DNA of 64,000 nucleotides from Winogradskyella sp. (GCF_028289625.1 NZ_JANQOM010000011.1:27923-91922); one strand, 5' to 3'; positions 1 to 8,256 are shown, counted from the stretch's first letter. Made by a program: numbers and translations. Notes: generated by a model from the sequence alone, not told the origin.

Positions 1-258
1 GTATGTGACCATGCTTGTTTTGCTAAGTATACATTCGAAGGCTTTTGGATTATAAAATCGGCTTGGGTGTAGCTGTGTGTACAATTTATAAGCGGCTTCC
101 TTCATACTCCATAGTTGCCAAACCATGATGTTAGGTTCCTCAGAACGTTCTATGAGGTCTTGCTCTTTCGATGTGAACAGTTTATCTAAATACCTTGGTC
201 GTTGCCAATTAGATTGAGTCTTGGCTAGTTCGATATCAATAATATCGTTTCCAACCAT
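1..258 (-). CDS. 4'-phosphopantetheinyl transferase (partial, 3' end outside window)
   Basis: Only the N-terminal 86 residues are in the window; the gene runs off the left edge. The protein opens with VGNDIIDIELA, the typical start of AcpS/Sfp-superfamily transferases with the Mg-binding Asp, and later has WSMKEAAYKL, the second signature (W..KEA..K) with the catalytic Glu and Lys. The family moves phosphopantetheine from CoA to a serine of carrier proteins. The ATG overlaps the TAA of the upstream ACP gene by one base (TAATG), implying translational coupling, so this enzyme probably activates the ACP encoded next to it. It is the last visible gene of the polyketide/fatty-acid operon. Family call is firm; the partner is inferred from position. 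Confidence 0.85.
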   Translation of the reverse strand, partial: MVGNDIIDIELAKTQSNWQRPRYLDKLFTSKEQDLIERSEEPNIMVWQLWSMKEAAYKLYTQLHPSRFYNPKAFECILSKTSMVTY

Positions 259-509
259 TAACCTTTCAGTTTTTGTATTACAATATCCATCGCAGATTTA
301 ACATTGAGCATTTGCTCCATATCTTCATTTTCTAGGTGAATGTCAAACTCGTCTTCAATGTCTAAAATTATATCAACGAGGTTTGCGGAATTTATTTTCA
401 AATCATTTACAAAATCTGTGTCTTCAGATAGATTTTTGAAGGCCTCCTCATCTTGAACATAAGGAGCAATTATAAGCTTTAATTTGGCAATTAGTTCTTC
501 TTTATTCAT
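258..509 (-). CDS. acyl carrier protein (dedicated, atypical)
   Basis: An 83-residue acidic helical protein of the acyl carrier protein family, which holds growing acyl chains on a phosphopantetheine arm. The attachment serine is Ser41 in KINSANLVDI, followed by the acidic recognition helix (DIILDIEDEF). The usual DSL around the serine is replaced by NSA, which suggests a specialised carrier rather than the housekeeping AcpP. It lies between a ketosynthase gene and a phosphopantetheinyl transferase gene in a one-direction operon and probably serves only this pathway. The gap of about 175 bp upstream to the ketosynthase stop holds a palindromic repeat. Confidence 0.85.
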   Translation of the reverse strand: MNKEELIAKLKLIIAPYVQDEEAFKNLSEDTDFVNDLKINSANLVDIILDIEDEFDIHLENEDMEQMLNVKSAMDIVIQKLKG

Positions 510-565
510 GGCTGTTCTTTGAATAACAAAGTTACGCCATAAATCGTTTAAAGAATAATCTTTCT

Positions 566-673
566 GTCACATCGAGTGTTTTTTGAGGAACGAAGGAAAA
601 TGTATCGGGATGCAAAAGACTTTGTTCTCGATACTATTTTCAATTATTAAATTGAAAATCACTCGAACTGACA
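566..673. repeat. palindromic intergenic repeat element, copy 1
   Basis: An imperfect inverted repeat of about 108 bp in the gap between the ketosynthase and ACP genes. The outer arms are TGTCACATCGAGTG (566-579) and CACTCGAACTGACA (660-673), matching at 12 of 14 positions when folded. Inner arms contain GTATCGGGA (602-610) and TCTCGATAC (626-634). The element ends 12 nt beyond the stop codon of the ketosynthase gene. A related copy lies at 47948-48067 in the same position relative to a stop codon, and its right arm shares 21 identical nucleotides with this one. Such REP/MITE-like palindromes may act in mRNA 3'-end stability or termination; the function is not shown. Confidence 0.7.
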
Positions 674-685
674 TTAGACTGTGTT

Positions 686-1957
686 TTATTTAAACCTCCT
701 AAAAACCACACAAGCATTGACGTCTCCAAAGCCAAAACTTGCTTTTGCAAGTATATCGAAGTTGAGCTCTAATGTTTTGATTGGAATTTTGTCTTCAGCA
801 ACTAACTGTTCTATATCCGGATGTAAGTCTTCACAATTCAAATTAGGCGCAATAAATTGTTCCTTAAGTTGAATAACACTTGCAACGCATTCTATGGCTC
901 CAGCGGCAGCCAAACAATGACCAACAAGAGATTTTGTAGAATTAATATATGGAAAGTCACTGCCATATTGCTGTAGTGCTTTTGTCCAATTTTCAATTTC
1001 TAAGGTATCCTTAGTTGTCGCCGTAAGGTGTCCGTTTATAACTTCGATTTCATCTGCAACAACTTTAGAGTTTTCCAAAGCTCTAACTATACAACGTTGT
1101 ACAGCCTCTGGGTTTGGTGCTGTTAACGTTCCGCCATTGCGTTGACCTCCCGAATTGATTTCTCCTCCTAAAACCTCAGCATAAATATTCGCCCCACGTT
1201 CTAAAGCACTTTCCAGAGACTCCAATACCAAAGCGCCAGCGCCACTACCAGGTACAAAACCTGAAGCTGAGGTGCTCATAGGACGGGAGCCTTTTTCGGG
1301 TTGATCATTATACTTATAAGTCATCACTCGCATGGCATCAAAACCTCCCCAAACATATGGGCCATGGTCGCTACAACTTCCTACAAGCATACGTTTGGCC
1401 TGTCCACTTTTTATTCGTTCGTATCCGAGCAATAAAGCCTCCGTTCCTGTAGAGCAGGCCGAAGAGTTTGTTGTAACTTGATTTCCCAAGCCTAGCATAC
1501 CACTTAAATAAGCACTCACACCACTCGCCATGGTCTGCAGTACAACCGTACTGCCTAAACGCCTCACATTACCATCATCCAACTTATAAATCGCTTCCCT
1601 GAATTTTTCAACACCTGAGGTTCCCGTGCCAAAAATGAGTCCTGTATCATAATCAACTTGACTATTGGGTTCCATGTCAAAACCTGCATCTTGCCAAGCA
1701 TCAACACCTGCAATACAACCATACAAAATACCAGAACTATTGAACCCTCGCAACTGCAAATCCGTAAAATATTGAGATTTTAAATCATCCGATATATTAG
1801 GAACACCACCTATTTGGCAGGAGAAATTCAGGTCTTTTAACTCTTGATGAAAGATAATACCTGATTTGCCATTCTTTAAAGCAGTAGTAAACTCTGAAAC
1901 ATTGACAGCATTAGGTGCTAAAACGCCTAAACCTGTTATGACCACTCTGTTATTCAT
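686..1957 (-). CDS. beta-ketoacyl-ACP synthase (FabF/KAS II family)
   Basis: A 423-residue condensing enzyme of the thiolase fold that extends acyl-ACP with malonyl-ACP. The catalytic triad is visible: Cys168 in SSACSTGTEALLLG, His310 in NGHLTATTKDTLE, and His347 in STKSLVGHCLAAAGA with Lys342. The FGFGDVNACVVF C-terminus also fits the family. Its ATG overlaps the TGA of the dehydratase gene by 4 bp. With the dehydratase, reductase and ACP it makes an almost complete private elongation cycle feeding the type III polyketide synthase upstream. It is not the housekeeping fabF by context. A chain-length or aryl-polyene-type role is possible, but the type III PKS next door favours starter supply. 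Confidence 0.87.
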   Translation of the reverse strand: MNNRVVITGLGVLAPNAVNVSEFTTALKNGKSGIIFHQELKDLNFSCQIGGVPNISDDLKSQYFTDLQLRGFNSSGILYGCIAGVDAWQDAGFDMEPNSQVDYDTGLIFGTGTSGVEKFREAIYKLDDGNVRRLGSTVVLQTMASGVSAYLSGMLGLGNQVTTNSSACSTGTEALLLGYERIKSGQAKRMLVGSCSDHGPYVWGGFDAMRVMTYKYNDQPEKGSRPMSTSASGFVPGSGAGALVLESLESALERGANIYAEVLGGEINSGGQRNGGTLTAPNPEAVQRCIVRALENSKVVADEIEVINGHLTATTKDTLEIENWTKALQQYGSDFPYINSTKSLVGHCLAAAGAIECVASVIQLKEQFIAPNLNCEDLHPDIEQLVAEDKIPIKTLELNFDILAKASFGFGDVNACVVFRRFK

Positions 1958-2391
1958 GCCTTCAACATTCCCGAGATTAAGCCTCTTGCTACCAATTCTT
2001 CATTCTTATTATACATTCTGACCTTACATCTTAGTTTGTTAAATCGAAATACGTCCTTGTTCGATCTTACAGTAACTTTCTCATCTGGCAATACAGGTAA
2101 ATAAAAATCCATTTGATGTGATGTTAGTGCCACTTGAGGTTGCTTGTAATCTTTTAAATCATCCTTGATTAAATATATGCCCAAACACACCAAACCGATT
2201 TGCGCCATACATTCCGTTAAAATTACTCCTGGTGTTATAGGGTTGCCTTTAAAGTGTCCTTGGTAAAAAAAGGCTTCTTTCTTAAAGGTGTAATGCCCTG
2301 TAATGCCGTTTTCGGAAACAGTATCAATCCCATCTACAAATAAAAATGGGGCTTTGTAGGGCAATAAGGATATAATTTCTGATGTATTCAT
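1954..2391 (-). CDS. FabZ-like 3-hydroxyacyl-ACP dehydratase (hotdog fold)
   Basis: A 145-residue hotdog-fold protein. The signature HFKGNPITPGVILTECMAQ matches FabZ/FabA dehydratases, with His46 and Glu60 as the likely catalytic pair, and the N-terminal LLPYKAPFLFVDGI is also typical. The family removes water from 3-hydroxyacyl-ACP to give trans-2-enoyl-ACP. The gene is one base from the upstream enoyl-reductase-like gene and overlaps the downstream ketosynthase by 4 bp, so the three are almost surely translated as a unit. Its exact substrate chain length cannot be read from the sequence. Confidence 0.85.
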   Translation of the reverse strand: MNTSEIISLLPYKAPFLFVDGIDTVSENGITGHYTFKKEAFFYQGHFKGNPITPGVILTECMAQIGLVCLGIYLIKDDLKDYKQPQVALTSHQMDFYLPVLPDEKVTVRSNKDVFRFNKLRCKVRMYNKNEELVARGLISGMLKA

Positions 2392-2392
2392 G

Positions 2393-3187
2393 TTACCTTA
2401 AATGTTCACCTCCATCTACCGGAATTACGGTACCTGTAATCCACGAGGCTTCGTCCTTAGTTAATAAATAAACTACATTGGCCACATCTTCTGGTGTGGT
2501 TAAACGACCATTGGGATTTCGTTTTAGACTATGTTTTATTATCGTTTCACTTCCAGGTATTAATCGTAGTGAAGCCGTATCGGTTATGCCAGCTTGAATA
2601 CAATTAGCTTTGATGCCAAATAGAGCAAACTCTAATGCTATACTACGAGTAATGGCTTCTAGCGTTACTTTTGCTGCTGAAACCGCCGCGTAGTTTTGCC
2701 AGGCTTTTGTATTGCCCTCACTCGTAAAACTTATTATTCTGCTGTCATTAGCAAAAAGTTTTGCTTCGAACAAAGCTTTTGTCCAATCGTAAAGACTCAG
2801 TGCCATGGCATTTAGGGTAATCTCAAAATCATCGTGCTGTAATGTTTTACCATCTTCAGACACCATTGGTTTTAAATTGCCTTTGGCGATACTATGAACC
2901 AAAACTTTCAGTTTACAATCAATGCCAAACATAGCAATCAACTCATCAATAACCATTTGACGCTTTTCAGGTTTAATAAGGTCAATATTAAACGTTTTTA
3001 ATGCAACGTCATTTTGCTTAATAGCATCAAATTCTTTATTGATTAATTCTTCGTGCATTCTAGGGCTACGATGCACTACACAAATATTCAATCCGTGTTT
3101 GGCCAACTTTTTTGCTGTGGCCAGACCCAAGCCACTGCTACCACCCAATATGAGTGCCCATTGATTTGTCTTTTCAAACTTTTTCAT
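2393..3187 (-). CDS. SDR-family enoyl-ACP reductase-like protein (FabI/FabL type)
   Basis: A 264-residue short-chain dehydrogenase/reductase. The nucleotide-binding loop is LGGSSGLGLATAKKLAKHG (residues 14-32). The active site reads Y166-x6-K173 (YAAVSAAK), the spacing of enoyl-ACP reductases FabI/FabL, rather than the Y-x3-K of ketoreductases such as FabG. VHSIAKGNLKP (near residue 97) also recalls the HSIA segment of FabI-type enzymes. It would reduce enoyl-ACP in the private fatty-acid cycle. No ketoreductase gene is visible in the operon, so that step would be borrowed from the housekeeping FabG or done by this enzyme. One base separates it from each neighbouring gene. Confidence 0.78.
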   Translation of the reverse strand: MKKFEKTNQWALILGGSSGLGLATAKKLAKHGLNICVVHRSPRMHEELINKEFDAIKQNDVALKTFNIDLIKPEKRQMVIDELIAMFGIDCKLKVLVHSIAKGNLKPMVSEDGKTLQHDDFEITLNAMALSLYDWTKALFEAKLFANDSRIISFTSEGNTKAWQNYAAVSAAKVTLEAITRSIALEFALFGIKANCIQAGITDTASLRLIPGSETIIKHSLKRNPNGRLTTPEDVANVVYLLTKDEASWITGTVIPVDGGEHLR

Positions 3188-3188
3188 A

Positions 3189-4241
3189 TTACCACTCTAA
3201 TAGTATTCGTTGTGCTGAAAAGCCTGGACCAAAACTTAACATTAATCCCTTATCACCTTTTGGTATATCTCTATCCAAAAACTGCTCTAAAACATAAAGT
3301 ACCGTTGCGCTACTCATATTGCCGTAAAGTCGAAGTACTTCTTTTGTGTCATCTATATTTTTGCCTAAATCCCCAAATAAATCCTCAACCGTTTGAACAA
3401 TTTTTTTACCTCCAGGATGAAATACCAAATGATCAATATCTTTAATCGTTAAACCATTTTTTTCTAAAAAGGGATGAATAATCTTAGGAAAATGATCTGC
3501 TATGGTCTGTGGCACCGATTGATCTAATACCATTTGTAATCCCGAATTCCTCAGTTTAAATCCCATCATGTGCTCTGCATCATAAAAATGATACATGGCT
3601 TCATCCTTTATTTCAGGACCTGATTCGTCTTCATAAGATGATAAGATGACACTGGCACAACCATCGCCAAAAATAGCTGCGCTTACAATGTTCACCATGG
3701 AGTAATCCTCTAATTGAAACGTTGCTGTTGGTGACTCTACAGCAATAACTACGGCACGCTTATTGGGATTGGCCTTTAAAAAATTCTTAGCATACAATAT
3801 ACCCGAAACTCCTGCTGCACAACCCATTTCTGTGACTGGTAAGCGAACAATATCCTGTTTCATGTTTAGCCGATTAATTAAATAGGCGTCTAACGAAGGA
3901 ATCATTATACCTGTACAAGATACAGTGATTATATAATCAATATCTTTAGGCTTAAGGTTGGCTTTATCCAATGCTTTTAATAACGACTGCTCGGCAATCT
4001 TAATACATTCTCTAAGATAGATGTCATTTTTATCTTCGAATGAGGTTTTCATAAAGACTTCTTCTGCATCCATAATGGAGTAACGTCGGTCAACAGCGGC
4101 ATTTTCAAAAATCTTCAACACCTTCCTTTTAAAACGTTCTTCCTGTCCTTCCAACCATAATTCTACATAAGGCAGAATGTCCTTAGTCTCTCTAGTATAT
4201 TTTGGAAGTTGCTTTGCAACTGAAGTGATTCTTACTGCCAT
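3189..4241 (-). CDS. type III polyketide synthase (chalcone/alkylresorcinol synthase family)
   Basis: A 350-residue homodimeric-type condensing enzyme that extends an acyl starter with malonyl units and cyclises the product. The Cys-His-Asn triad is complete: Cys141 in VTEMGCAAGVSG, His275 in LVFHPGGKK, Asn308 in YGNMSSAT. The C-terminal GPGFSAQRILLEW matches the family's GFGPG region. It abuts the methyltransferase gene with no gap. With the following methyltransferase and flavoprotein genes it mirrors the Streptomyces srsA-srsB-srsC set for methylated phenolic lipids, and the linked ACP-based fatty-acid genes suggest a fatty acyl starter. The product itself is unknown. Confidence 0.9.
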   Translation of the reverse strand: MAVRITSVAKQLPKYTRETKDILPYVELWLEGQEERFKRKVLKIFENAAVDRRYSIMDAEEVFMKTSFEDKNDIYLRECIKIAEQSLLKALDKANLKPKDIDYIITVSCTGIMIPSLDAYLINRLNMKQDIVRLPVTEMGCAAGVSGILYAKNFLKANPNKRAVVIAVESPTATFQLEDYSMVNIVSAAIFGDGCASVILSSYEDESGPEIKDEAMYHFYDAEHMMGFKLRNSGLQMVLDQSVPQTIADHFPKIIHPFLEKNGLTIKDIDHLVFHPGGKKIVQTVEDLFGDLGKNIDDTKEVLRLYGNMSSATVLYVLEQFLDRDIPKGDKGLMLSFGPGFSAQRILLEW

Positions 4242-4952
4242 TTAGGTTGTTATTAGCCATTGGTAACGAAAAGCCCATTTCCAATGAACTTCCGATTTGA
4301 GCTGCAATTGGTCTGAAAAACTTTCCAACTCTTTACGTTTAAATGCCCTTAAAATTGAGGTCAATCCATCTTGTACAATCATAGGGTTGGATATTGTTAA
4401 ACTCAATAATTTAAACAATGTGTAAGCTACATTACTTCTGTGTAAATCATTAACAACAATACCTAAGTCGGCACTATTTGAAATTGTTCTTAATAAAGAA
4501 AGGATTTCTTTTTCGGTAAAATGATGCAGAAACAATGTTGATAAGGCAATATCATAATCTAATTTTTGAAATTCATTCGAAAATATATCTAAGGCCTTAA
4601 ACGTAATTTCTTCATATTCTTCTGATAATTCTTTTGCATAATCAATAGTATCTTGATTAGCGTCTATGCCCATAAGCTTAAACGTATAATTATTTTCTCT
4701 CCCATAGTCCGCCACTAATCTTAAAATATCACCATGGCCACAGCCCAAATCAATTATGGTGTATATTTTATCCTTTGGTTGCCCATTAAGCAATTGCTCT
4801 ACACCTTTTAGGGTCACTCTATTTCCTCCCAACCATCTATTAATTTTACCTAATTTATCGAGCGTATCACGCAATAATTCGCCCTTCATGGAGAAATCAT
4901 CCATGATTTCGGTTGCATTGCTTCGGTAGGTGGTATCTATAAATAAACCCAT
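4242..4952 (-). CDS. class I SAM-dependent methyltransferase
   Basis: A Rossmann-fold methyltransferase; motif I is IIDLGCGHGDILRLV and the acidic motif II is LMGIDANQDTIDYA. I place the start at the ATG at 4952, giving 236 residues, because it overlaps the TAA of the flavoprotein gene as TAATG. A longer frame begins at 5048 but would overlap the upstream coding region by nearly 100 bp. Between a type III PKS and a flavin oxidoreductase it most likely methylates the phenolic ring or a hydroxyl made by hydroxylation, as SrsB does in Streptomyces. The substrate is inferred from context only. Confidence 0.85.
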   Translation of the reverse strand: MGLFIDTTYRSNATEIMDDFSMKGELLRDTLDKLGKINRWLGGNRVTLKGVEQLLNGQPKDKIYTIIDLGCGHGDILRLVADYGRENNYTFKLMGIDANQDTIDYAKELSEEYEEITFKALDIFSNEFQKLDYDIALSTLFLHHFTEKEILSLLRTISNSADLGIVVNDLHRSNVAYTLFKLLSLTISNPMIVQDGLTSILRAFKRKELESFSDQLQLKSEVHWKWAFRYQWLITT

Positions 4953-6082
4953 TATATCTTGATTGGTTTGCCGTGCGTCATCCTTATAATATAAGGTACT
5001 AGAAAAGGAAGGCTTCTTAAAAGTACGAGTAATTTTGGCGCCAACCAATCTTGCCTAAATAAATAAGCAATGATGTGTCCAGCTTTTAACCTTAGCTTGA
5101 ATGTTTTTTCCCAACTTTTAGAATACATATGCTCTAATTCTGACCGAGTTTTAATTTTATTTTGAAAATAGTCAATAACGAGATTAGATGCTAAATGCGC
5201 ACTTCTAATGGCCATTCCCATACCATTACCGCATAAAGGATGTATCATTCCTGCAGAATCACCGCACATTAACATATGATTTTCAACAGGCCTTTTGGTC
5301 TCAAAGGAAATTTGGCTAATTGTTAAAGGCTTTTGAAACTCTAGAGTCGATGATGAAAAAATAGCTTTTAAAGCGTCATTCTTGAAGATTACACTTTGTC
5401 GAAACTGTTCCATATCCTTATATTTCTTGAAAGCGTCATAATTAGTAATATAACATAAATTAATGCAATTATTCTCAACCTTAGATACACCACAATAGCC
5501 CCCTTTAAAGTTATGAAGGGCAACTTTAGTCTCATCAAATTCGCCAGAAACATGGACCTTTACACCCAAATAAGGGGACTTCTTTCTAATAAATGCTCTG
5601 TTCAACTTAACATCTAAATTAGAACGCTTTCCAAATGCTCCTATGACAATTTTAGACCTGTATTGTTTATTGGCTTTGGTAACAACTTGAAAATTATCAT
5701 CGCTAAATTTTACATCCACGACCGTATCCCGAAATACATGAACATTGTTTTTTTGAGCTAAGTTGTACAGTTGAAAATCCATTTCATAACGGCTCATCCC
5801 AAAACCACCTAATGGCAGTTTTGACTGTATTTTTTTGTTATTATGTGTGGTTAACTCAAACCGTGTTATTTGTTTCGCGCCAAACTCAAAAGGATTAAAA
5901 CCTAGAAATTTTAAATAAGGAAGGACTTCGTTAGATATGTATTCGCCACAGACTTTATGCCTTGGGTAACTGTGCTTTTCAATAATTAAAACCTTGAGAT
6001 CGGATTTTGCTAAGTGAATGGCAGAAGTTAAGCCAGCTAATCCTCCTCCAATTACTATCACGTCAAAATTATTCGAATTCAT
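4952..6082 (-). CDS. FAD-dependent oxidoreductase (geranylgeranyl reductase/PHBH-like superfamily)
   Basis: A 376-residue flavoprotein. The N-terminal FAD-binding motif is VIVIGGGLAGLTSAIHLAKS and the following PRHKVCGEYIS is typical of the geranylgeranyl-reductase branch. The second FAD motif is MLCGDSAGMIHPLCGNGMG near residue 270. Members either reduce isoprenoid double bonds or hydroxylate aromatic rings. Beside a type III PKS and a methyltransferase, ring hydroxylation to a quinol-type lipid is the more likely role, but reduction cannot be excluded. The gene overlaps the YceI gene by 4 bp (ATGA) and the methyltransferase start by 1 bp. Confidence 0.83.
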   Translation of the reverse strand: MNSNNFDVIVIGGGLAGLTSAIHLAKSDLKVLIIEKHSYPRHKVCGEYISNEVLPYLKFLGFNPFEFGAKQITRFELTTHNNKKIQSKLPLGGFGMSRYEMDFQLYNLAQKNNVHVFRDTVVDVKFSDDNFQVVTKANKQYRSKIVIGAFGKRSNLDVKLNRAFIRKKSPYLGVKVHVSGEFDETKVALHNFKGGYCGVSKVENNCINLCYITNYDAFKKYKDMEQFRQSVIFKNDALKAIFSSSTLEFQKPLTISQISFETKRPVENHMLMCGDSAGMIHPLCGNGMGMAIRSAHLASNLVIDYFQNKIKTRSELEHMYSKSWEKTFKLRLKAGHIIAYLFRQDWLAPKLLVLLRSLPFLVPYIIRMTHGKPIKI

Positions 6083-6597
6083 TCAATATCCTGAGAATGG
6101 GTCACCTTTATTTTTACGTTTTTGCTCATTATAAGACTGCCTCCACCAACATCAAAGTCGCGTCTATTGATTTCAAATGAAGCCATAATTTTGTGTTTAT
6201 TATTTACATTTAGAACGGTCACTGGAATCGTAATTTCCTTTGTCTTCCCTTTAATCGTAAGAATTGCATCAACACTATATTCCGAGTCTGACTCTTTTGA
6301 TATGGATGTGCTATTTAGTGTTATGAATTCATGATTTTCAACATCAAAATAATCCTCTTTCAGTAAATGCTCATCCCTACTTTCAATACCAGTTTTAATT
6401 GAAGACACTGTAATCTTACCTGAAATACTTAATAGCTCTGATGCAGTATTGAACTCTGCGTCAATATCGAAAGTGTTAAAATGGCCATCCACATTCACTC
6501 CTAGATTTTTTATAATAAAATCAATCGAAGATGTATTTTGAGTGTGGGAAAGGCTAGTAAATACGACTAATAATGTAACGAATAAAAAACGTAACAT
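6079..6597 (-). CDS. YceI-like periplasmic protein
   Basis: A 172-residue protein with a signal peptide (about residues 1-19, ending near SLSHTQ) and the YceI-type lipocalin-like beta-barrel pattern: IDFIIKNLGVNVDGHFNTF, then FDVENHEFITLNS and a C-terminal INRRDFDVGGGS. YceI proteins bind isoprenoid or amphiphilic quinone-like lipids. As first gene of the phenolic-lipid operon, overlapping the flavoprotein gene by 4 bp, it could bind or ferry the lipid product in the periplasm. That link is inference; the fold call is good. The operon promoter must lie in the 63-bp gap upstream, where no clear TAnnTTTG box is evident. Confidence 0.82.
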   Translation of the reverse strand: MLRFLFVTLLVVFTSLSHTQNTSSIDFIIKNLGVNVDGHFNTFDIDAEFNTASELLSISGKITVSSIKTGIESRDEHLLKEDYFDVENHEFITLNSTSISKESDSEYSVDAILTIKGKTKEITIPVTVLNVNNKHKIMASFEINRRDFDVGGGSLIMSKNVKIKVTHSQDIE

Positions 6598-6660
6598 AGC
6601 TAATTTTTACCTGTGAAGTTACAATAAGTTTTGATAGGGATTAAACCTATTTGCTCTTTT

Positions 6661-7110
6661 TTAGAGAATTTTTGTAATCGTGATTTCCTGTCCTCTAAAC
6701 ATCAGGATATCTCCTATAGATTTTGAAACCAATACTTTTGCCATAGGTGTTGCCATTGAAATGGCGTAAAAGGTCTCATTACCAACCTTTAGCTCACCTA
6801 CACTAACACCTAAAAAATAGTTTGATTTTGAAGTAAAAACAAGGCTTCCTAGGGCAATTGAATTTTGCTTCAATTCTGGATTAATCTTATTTAAAAGTTC
6901 AAGCTGTTTTTGGATTTCTGCTAATTGTTGTCCTGTCTTCTCCCTTTCAATCTGAAGCATTGCCCTTCCTGTCTCGTGCTTATCGCCAACAGAACTTTTG
7001 GTTTCGGTTTCTAACGCATTCTGAATATCATTAATTGCATTCTGAATTACCTCCAAACGCGAATTGAGAATATCAAGGCATTGATTATATAAACTAAGCT
7101 TTAAAGTCAT
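6661..7110 (-). CDS. GreA/GreB-like coiled-coil protein
   Basis: A 149-residue soluble protein. The N-terminal half is a predicted helical hairpin with the segment KSSVGDKHETGRAMLQIERE, and the C-terminal half (from about residue 85) is beta-rich with SPIG-like segments (ATPMAKVLVSKSIGD). This layout matches transcript-cleavage factors of the GreA/GreB group, which insert a coiled coil into the RNA polymerase secondary channel. Flavobacterial homologues are, as I recall, often labelled 3-oxoacyl-ACP synthase; nothing here supports that name. It overlaps the oxidase gene by 4 bp, so the two are co-transcribed. Whether it acts on RNA polymerase is untested. Confidence 0.6.
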   Translation of the reverse strand: MTLKLSLYNQCLDILNSRLEVIQNAINDIQNALETETKSSVGDKHETGRAMLQIEREKTGQQLAEIQKQLELLNKINPELKQNSIALGSLVFTSKSNYFLGVSVGELKVGNETFYAISMATPMAKVLVSKSIGDILMFRGQEITITKIL

Positions 7111-8222
7111 TCTAATAAATCTGCCAATTCCCTGCCAACACTACTTCCTATGGCTACACCCATGCCTCCGAGACGCACGCCACAAAACACATTATTGCTC
7201 AACTGTTTTACGATTGGATACTTTTGATTTCCAACTCCCATAATACCAGACCAACGTCGTTCTATCTCAAAGTCCCTACTAGGAATTATGGTGGACTTTA
7301 GCAATGCTTCAAGTTTGTCTTGTATCAGTTCTGTTTGACCAAACTTGGTTGTTTCTTCTCCTTTAAAGTCTAGGTTTCGTCCTCCACCAAATAAAATTCT
7401 ATCGTCAATATTTCTAAAGTAATAATACCCTTTGTTTAGATGAAAAGTTCCTTTTATATAAAGTTTATCTATTGGTTTTGTAATGAGTACTTGTGCTCGT
7501 GCAGGTTTTATATTTTCTTCAATTAGTTGATTTGCAAATCCATTAGTCGCCACAAAGACTTTTTTTGATTTTAGACTGAAGTTAGTGGTGTTTATATGTA
7601 CTGTTTCATTCCCTTCTTCAACCGTATCAACACAACAATTATTTAGTATTTTAATTCTAGATCCTAAGGCCTTATTCAATAGAGCTTCCATCATTTTTCC
7701 GGTATCAATCTGCCCCTCGAACTTATTATACCCGATTCTTTCTATGATATTTTCAAATCCAAACGGATTGTCTTCAAAAGAAAATACATTGGTTTCAAAT
7801 AAAGGCCACAATAATTCATTGATGCTACCCTTTTGATTGTAACACTGTTCAAATAATGCTTCATCTTGTTTTAAAAACAGTTCATAGCCACCATGTTGTT
7901 TGTACTCTATAGCATTATCGCCTAGGATATTTCTTAATAGTTCTAAACCTTTAATTCTTTTTGAAACAAGTTCTAGAACTTCATCTTCTGAATGATTTTG
8001 GAGGTCATCAATAATTTCGCTTAAGCTACCAAAACACGCAAAACCAGCATTCTTTGTGCTGGCCCCTTGGGGTAGCATCCCTTTTTCTAACACTAAAATA
8101 TTAGCTTTAGGATAAAGACGACGTAACTCTAAGGCACAACTTAATCCAACAATTCCACTACCAATGACGGTAAAGTCTATGTCGGTCAACCAAGATTTTA
8201 TTTCCCAATACGATAAATTCAT
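7107..8222 (-). CDS. FAD-dependent amino-acid oxidase (DAO/DadA family)
   Basis: A 371-residue flavoprotein. The FAD motif is FTVIGSGIVGLSCALELRRL (residues 18-37) and the C-terminal end has FCGVRLGGMGVAIGSSVGRELA, both typical of the glycine oxidase/D-amino-acid dehydrogenase family. It probably oxidises an amino or hydroxy acid; the substrate cannot be told. It lies downstream of accC but a strong hairpin between them (8229-8256) probably separates the transcripts. It overlaps the GreA-like gene by ATGA. No signal peptide, so cytoplasmic or peripheral. Confidence 0.8.
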   Translation of the reverse strand: MNLSYWEIKSWLTDIDFTVIGSGIVGLSCALELRRLYPKANILVLEKGMLPQGASTKNAGFACFGSLSEIIDDLQNHSEDEVLELVSKRIKGLELLRNILGDNAIEYKQHGGYELFLKQDEALFEQCYNQKGSINELLWPLFETNVFSFEDNPFGFENIIERIGYNKFEGQIDTGKMMEALLNKALGSRIKILNNCCVDTVEEGNETVHINTTNFSLKSKKVFVATNGFANQLIEENIKPARAQVLITKPIDKLYIKGTFHLNKGYYYFRNIDDRILFGGGRNLDFKGEETTKFGQTELIQDKLEALLKSTIIPSRDFEIERRWSGIMGVGNQKYPIVKQLSNNVFCGVRLGGMGVAIGSSVGRELADLLE

Positions 8223-8228
8223 AGCAAA

Positions 8229-8256
8229 AAAAAGCTCCTAAATTTAGGAGCTTTTT
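8229..8256. terminator. bidirectional hairpin terminator after accC
   Basis: A perfect palindrome AAGCTCCTAA/TTAGGAGCTT (8232-8253) is flanked by an A run on the left and a T run on the right, so it can work as a Rho-independent terminator on either strand. It sits 4 bp beyond the accC stop on the minus strand, ending the accBC transcript before the oxidase gene. Confidence 0.85.

Noticed and set aside
258..509. The ACP as the housekeeping acyl carrier.
   Set aside because: The serine context and the operon of specialised genes speak against it.
4953..5048. Longer start for the methyltransferase.
   Set aside because: It would overlap the flavoprotein coding region by nearly 100 bp, while the ATG at 4952 is coupled to its stop.
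6661..7110. The name 3-oxoacyl-ACP synthase for the 149-aa protein.
   Set aside because: It has no thiolase-fold motifs and is far too short; the layout is GreA-like.
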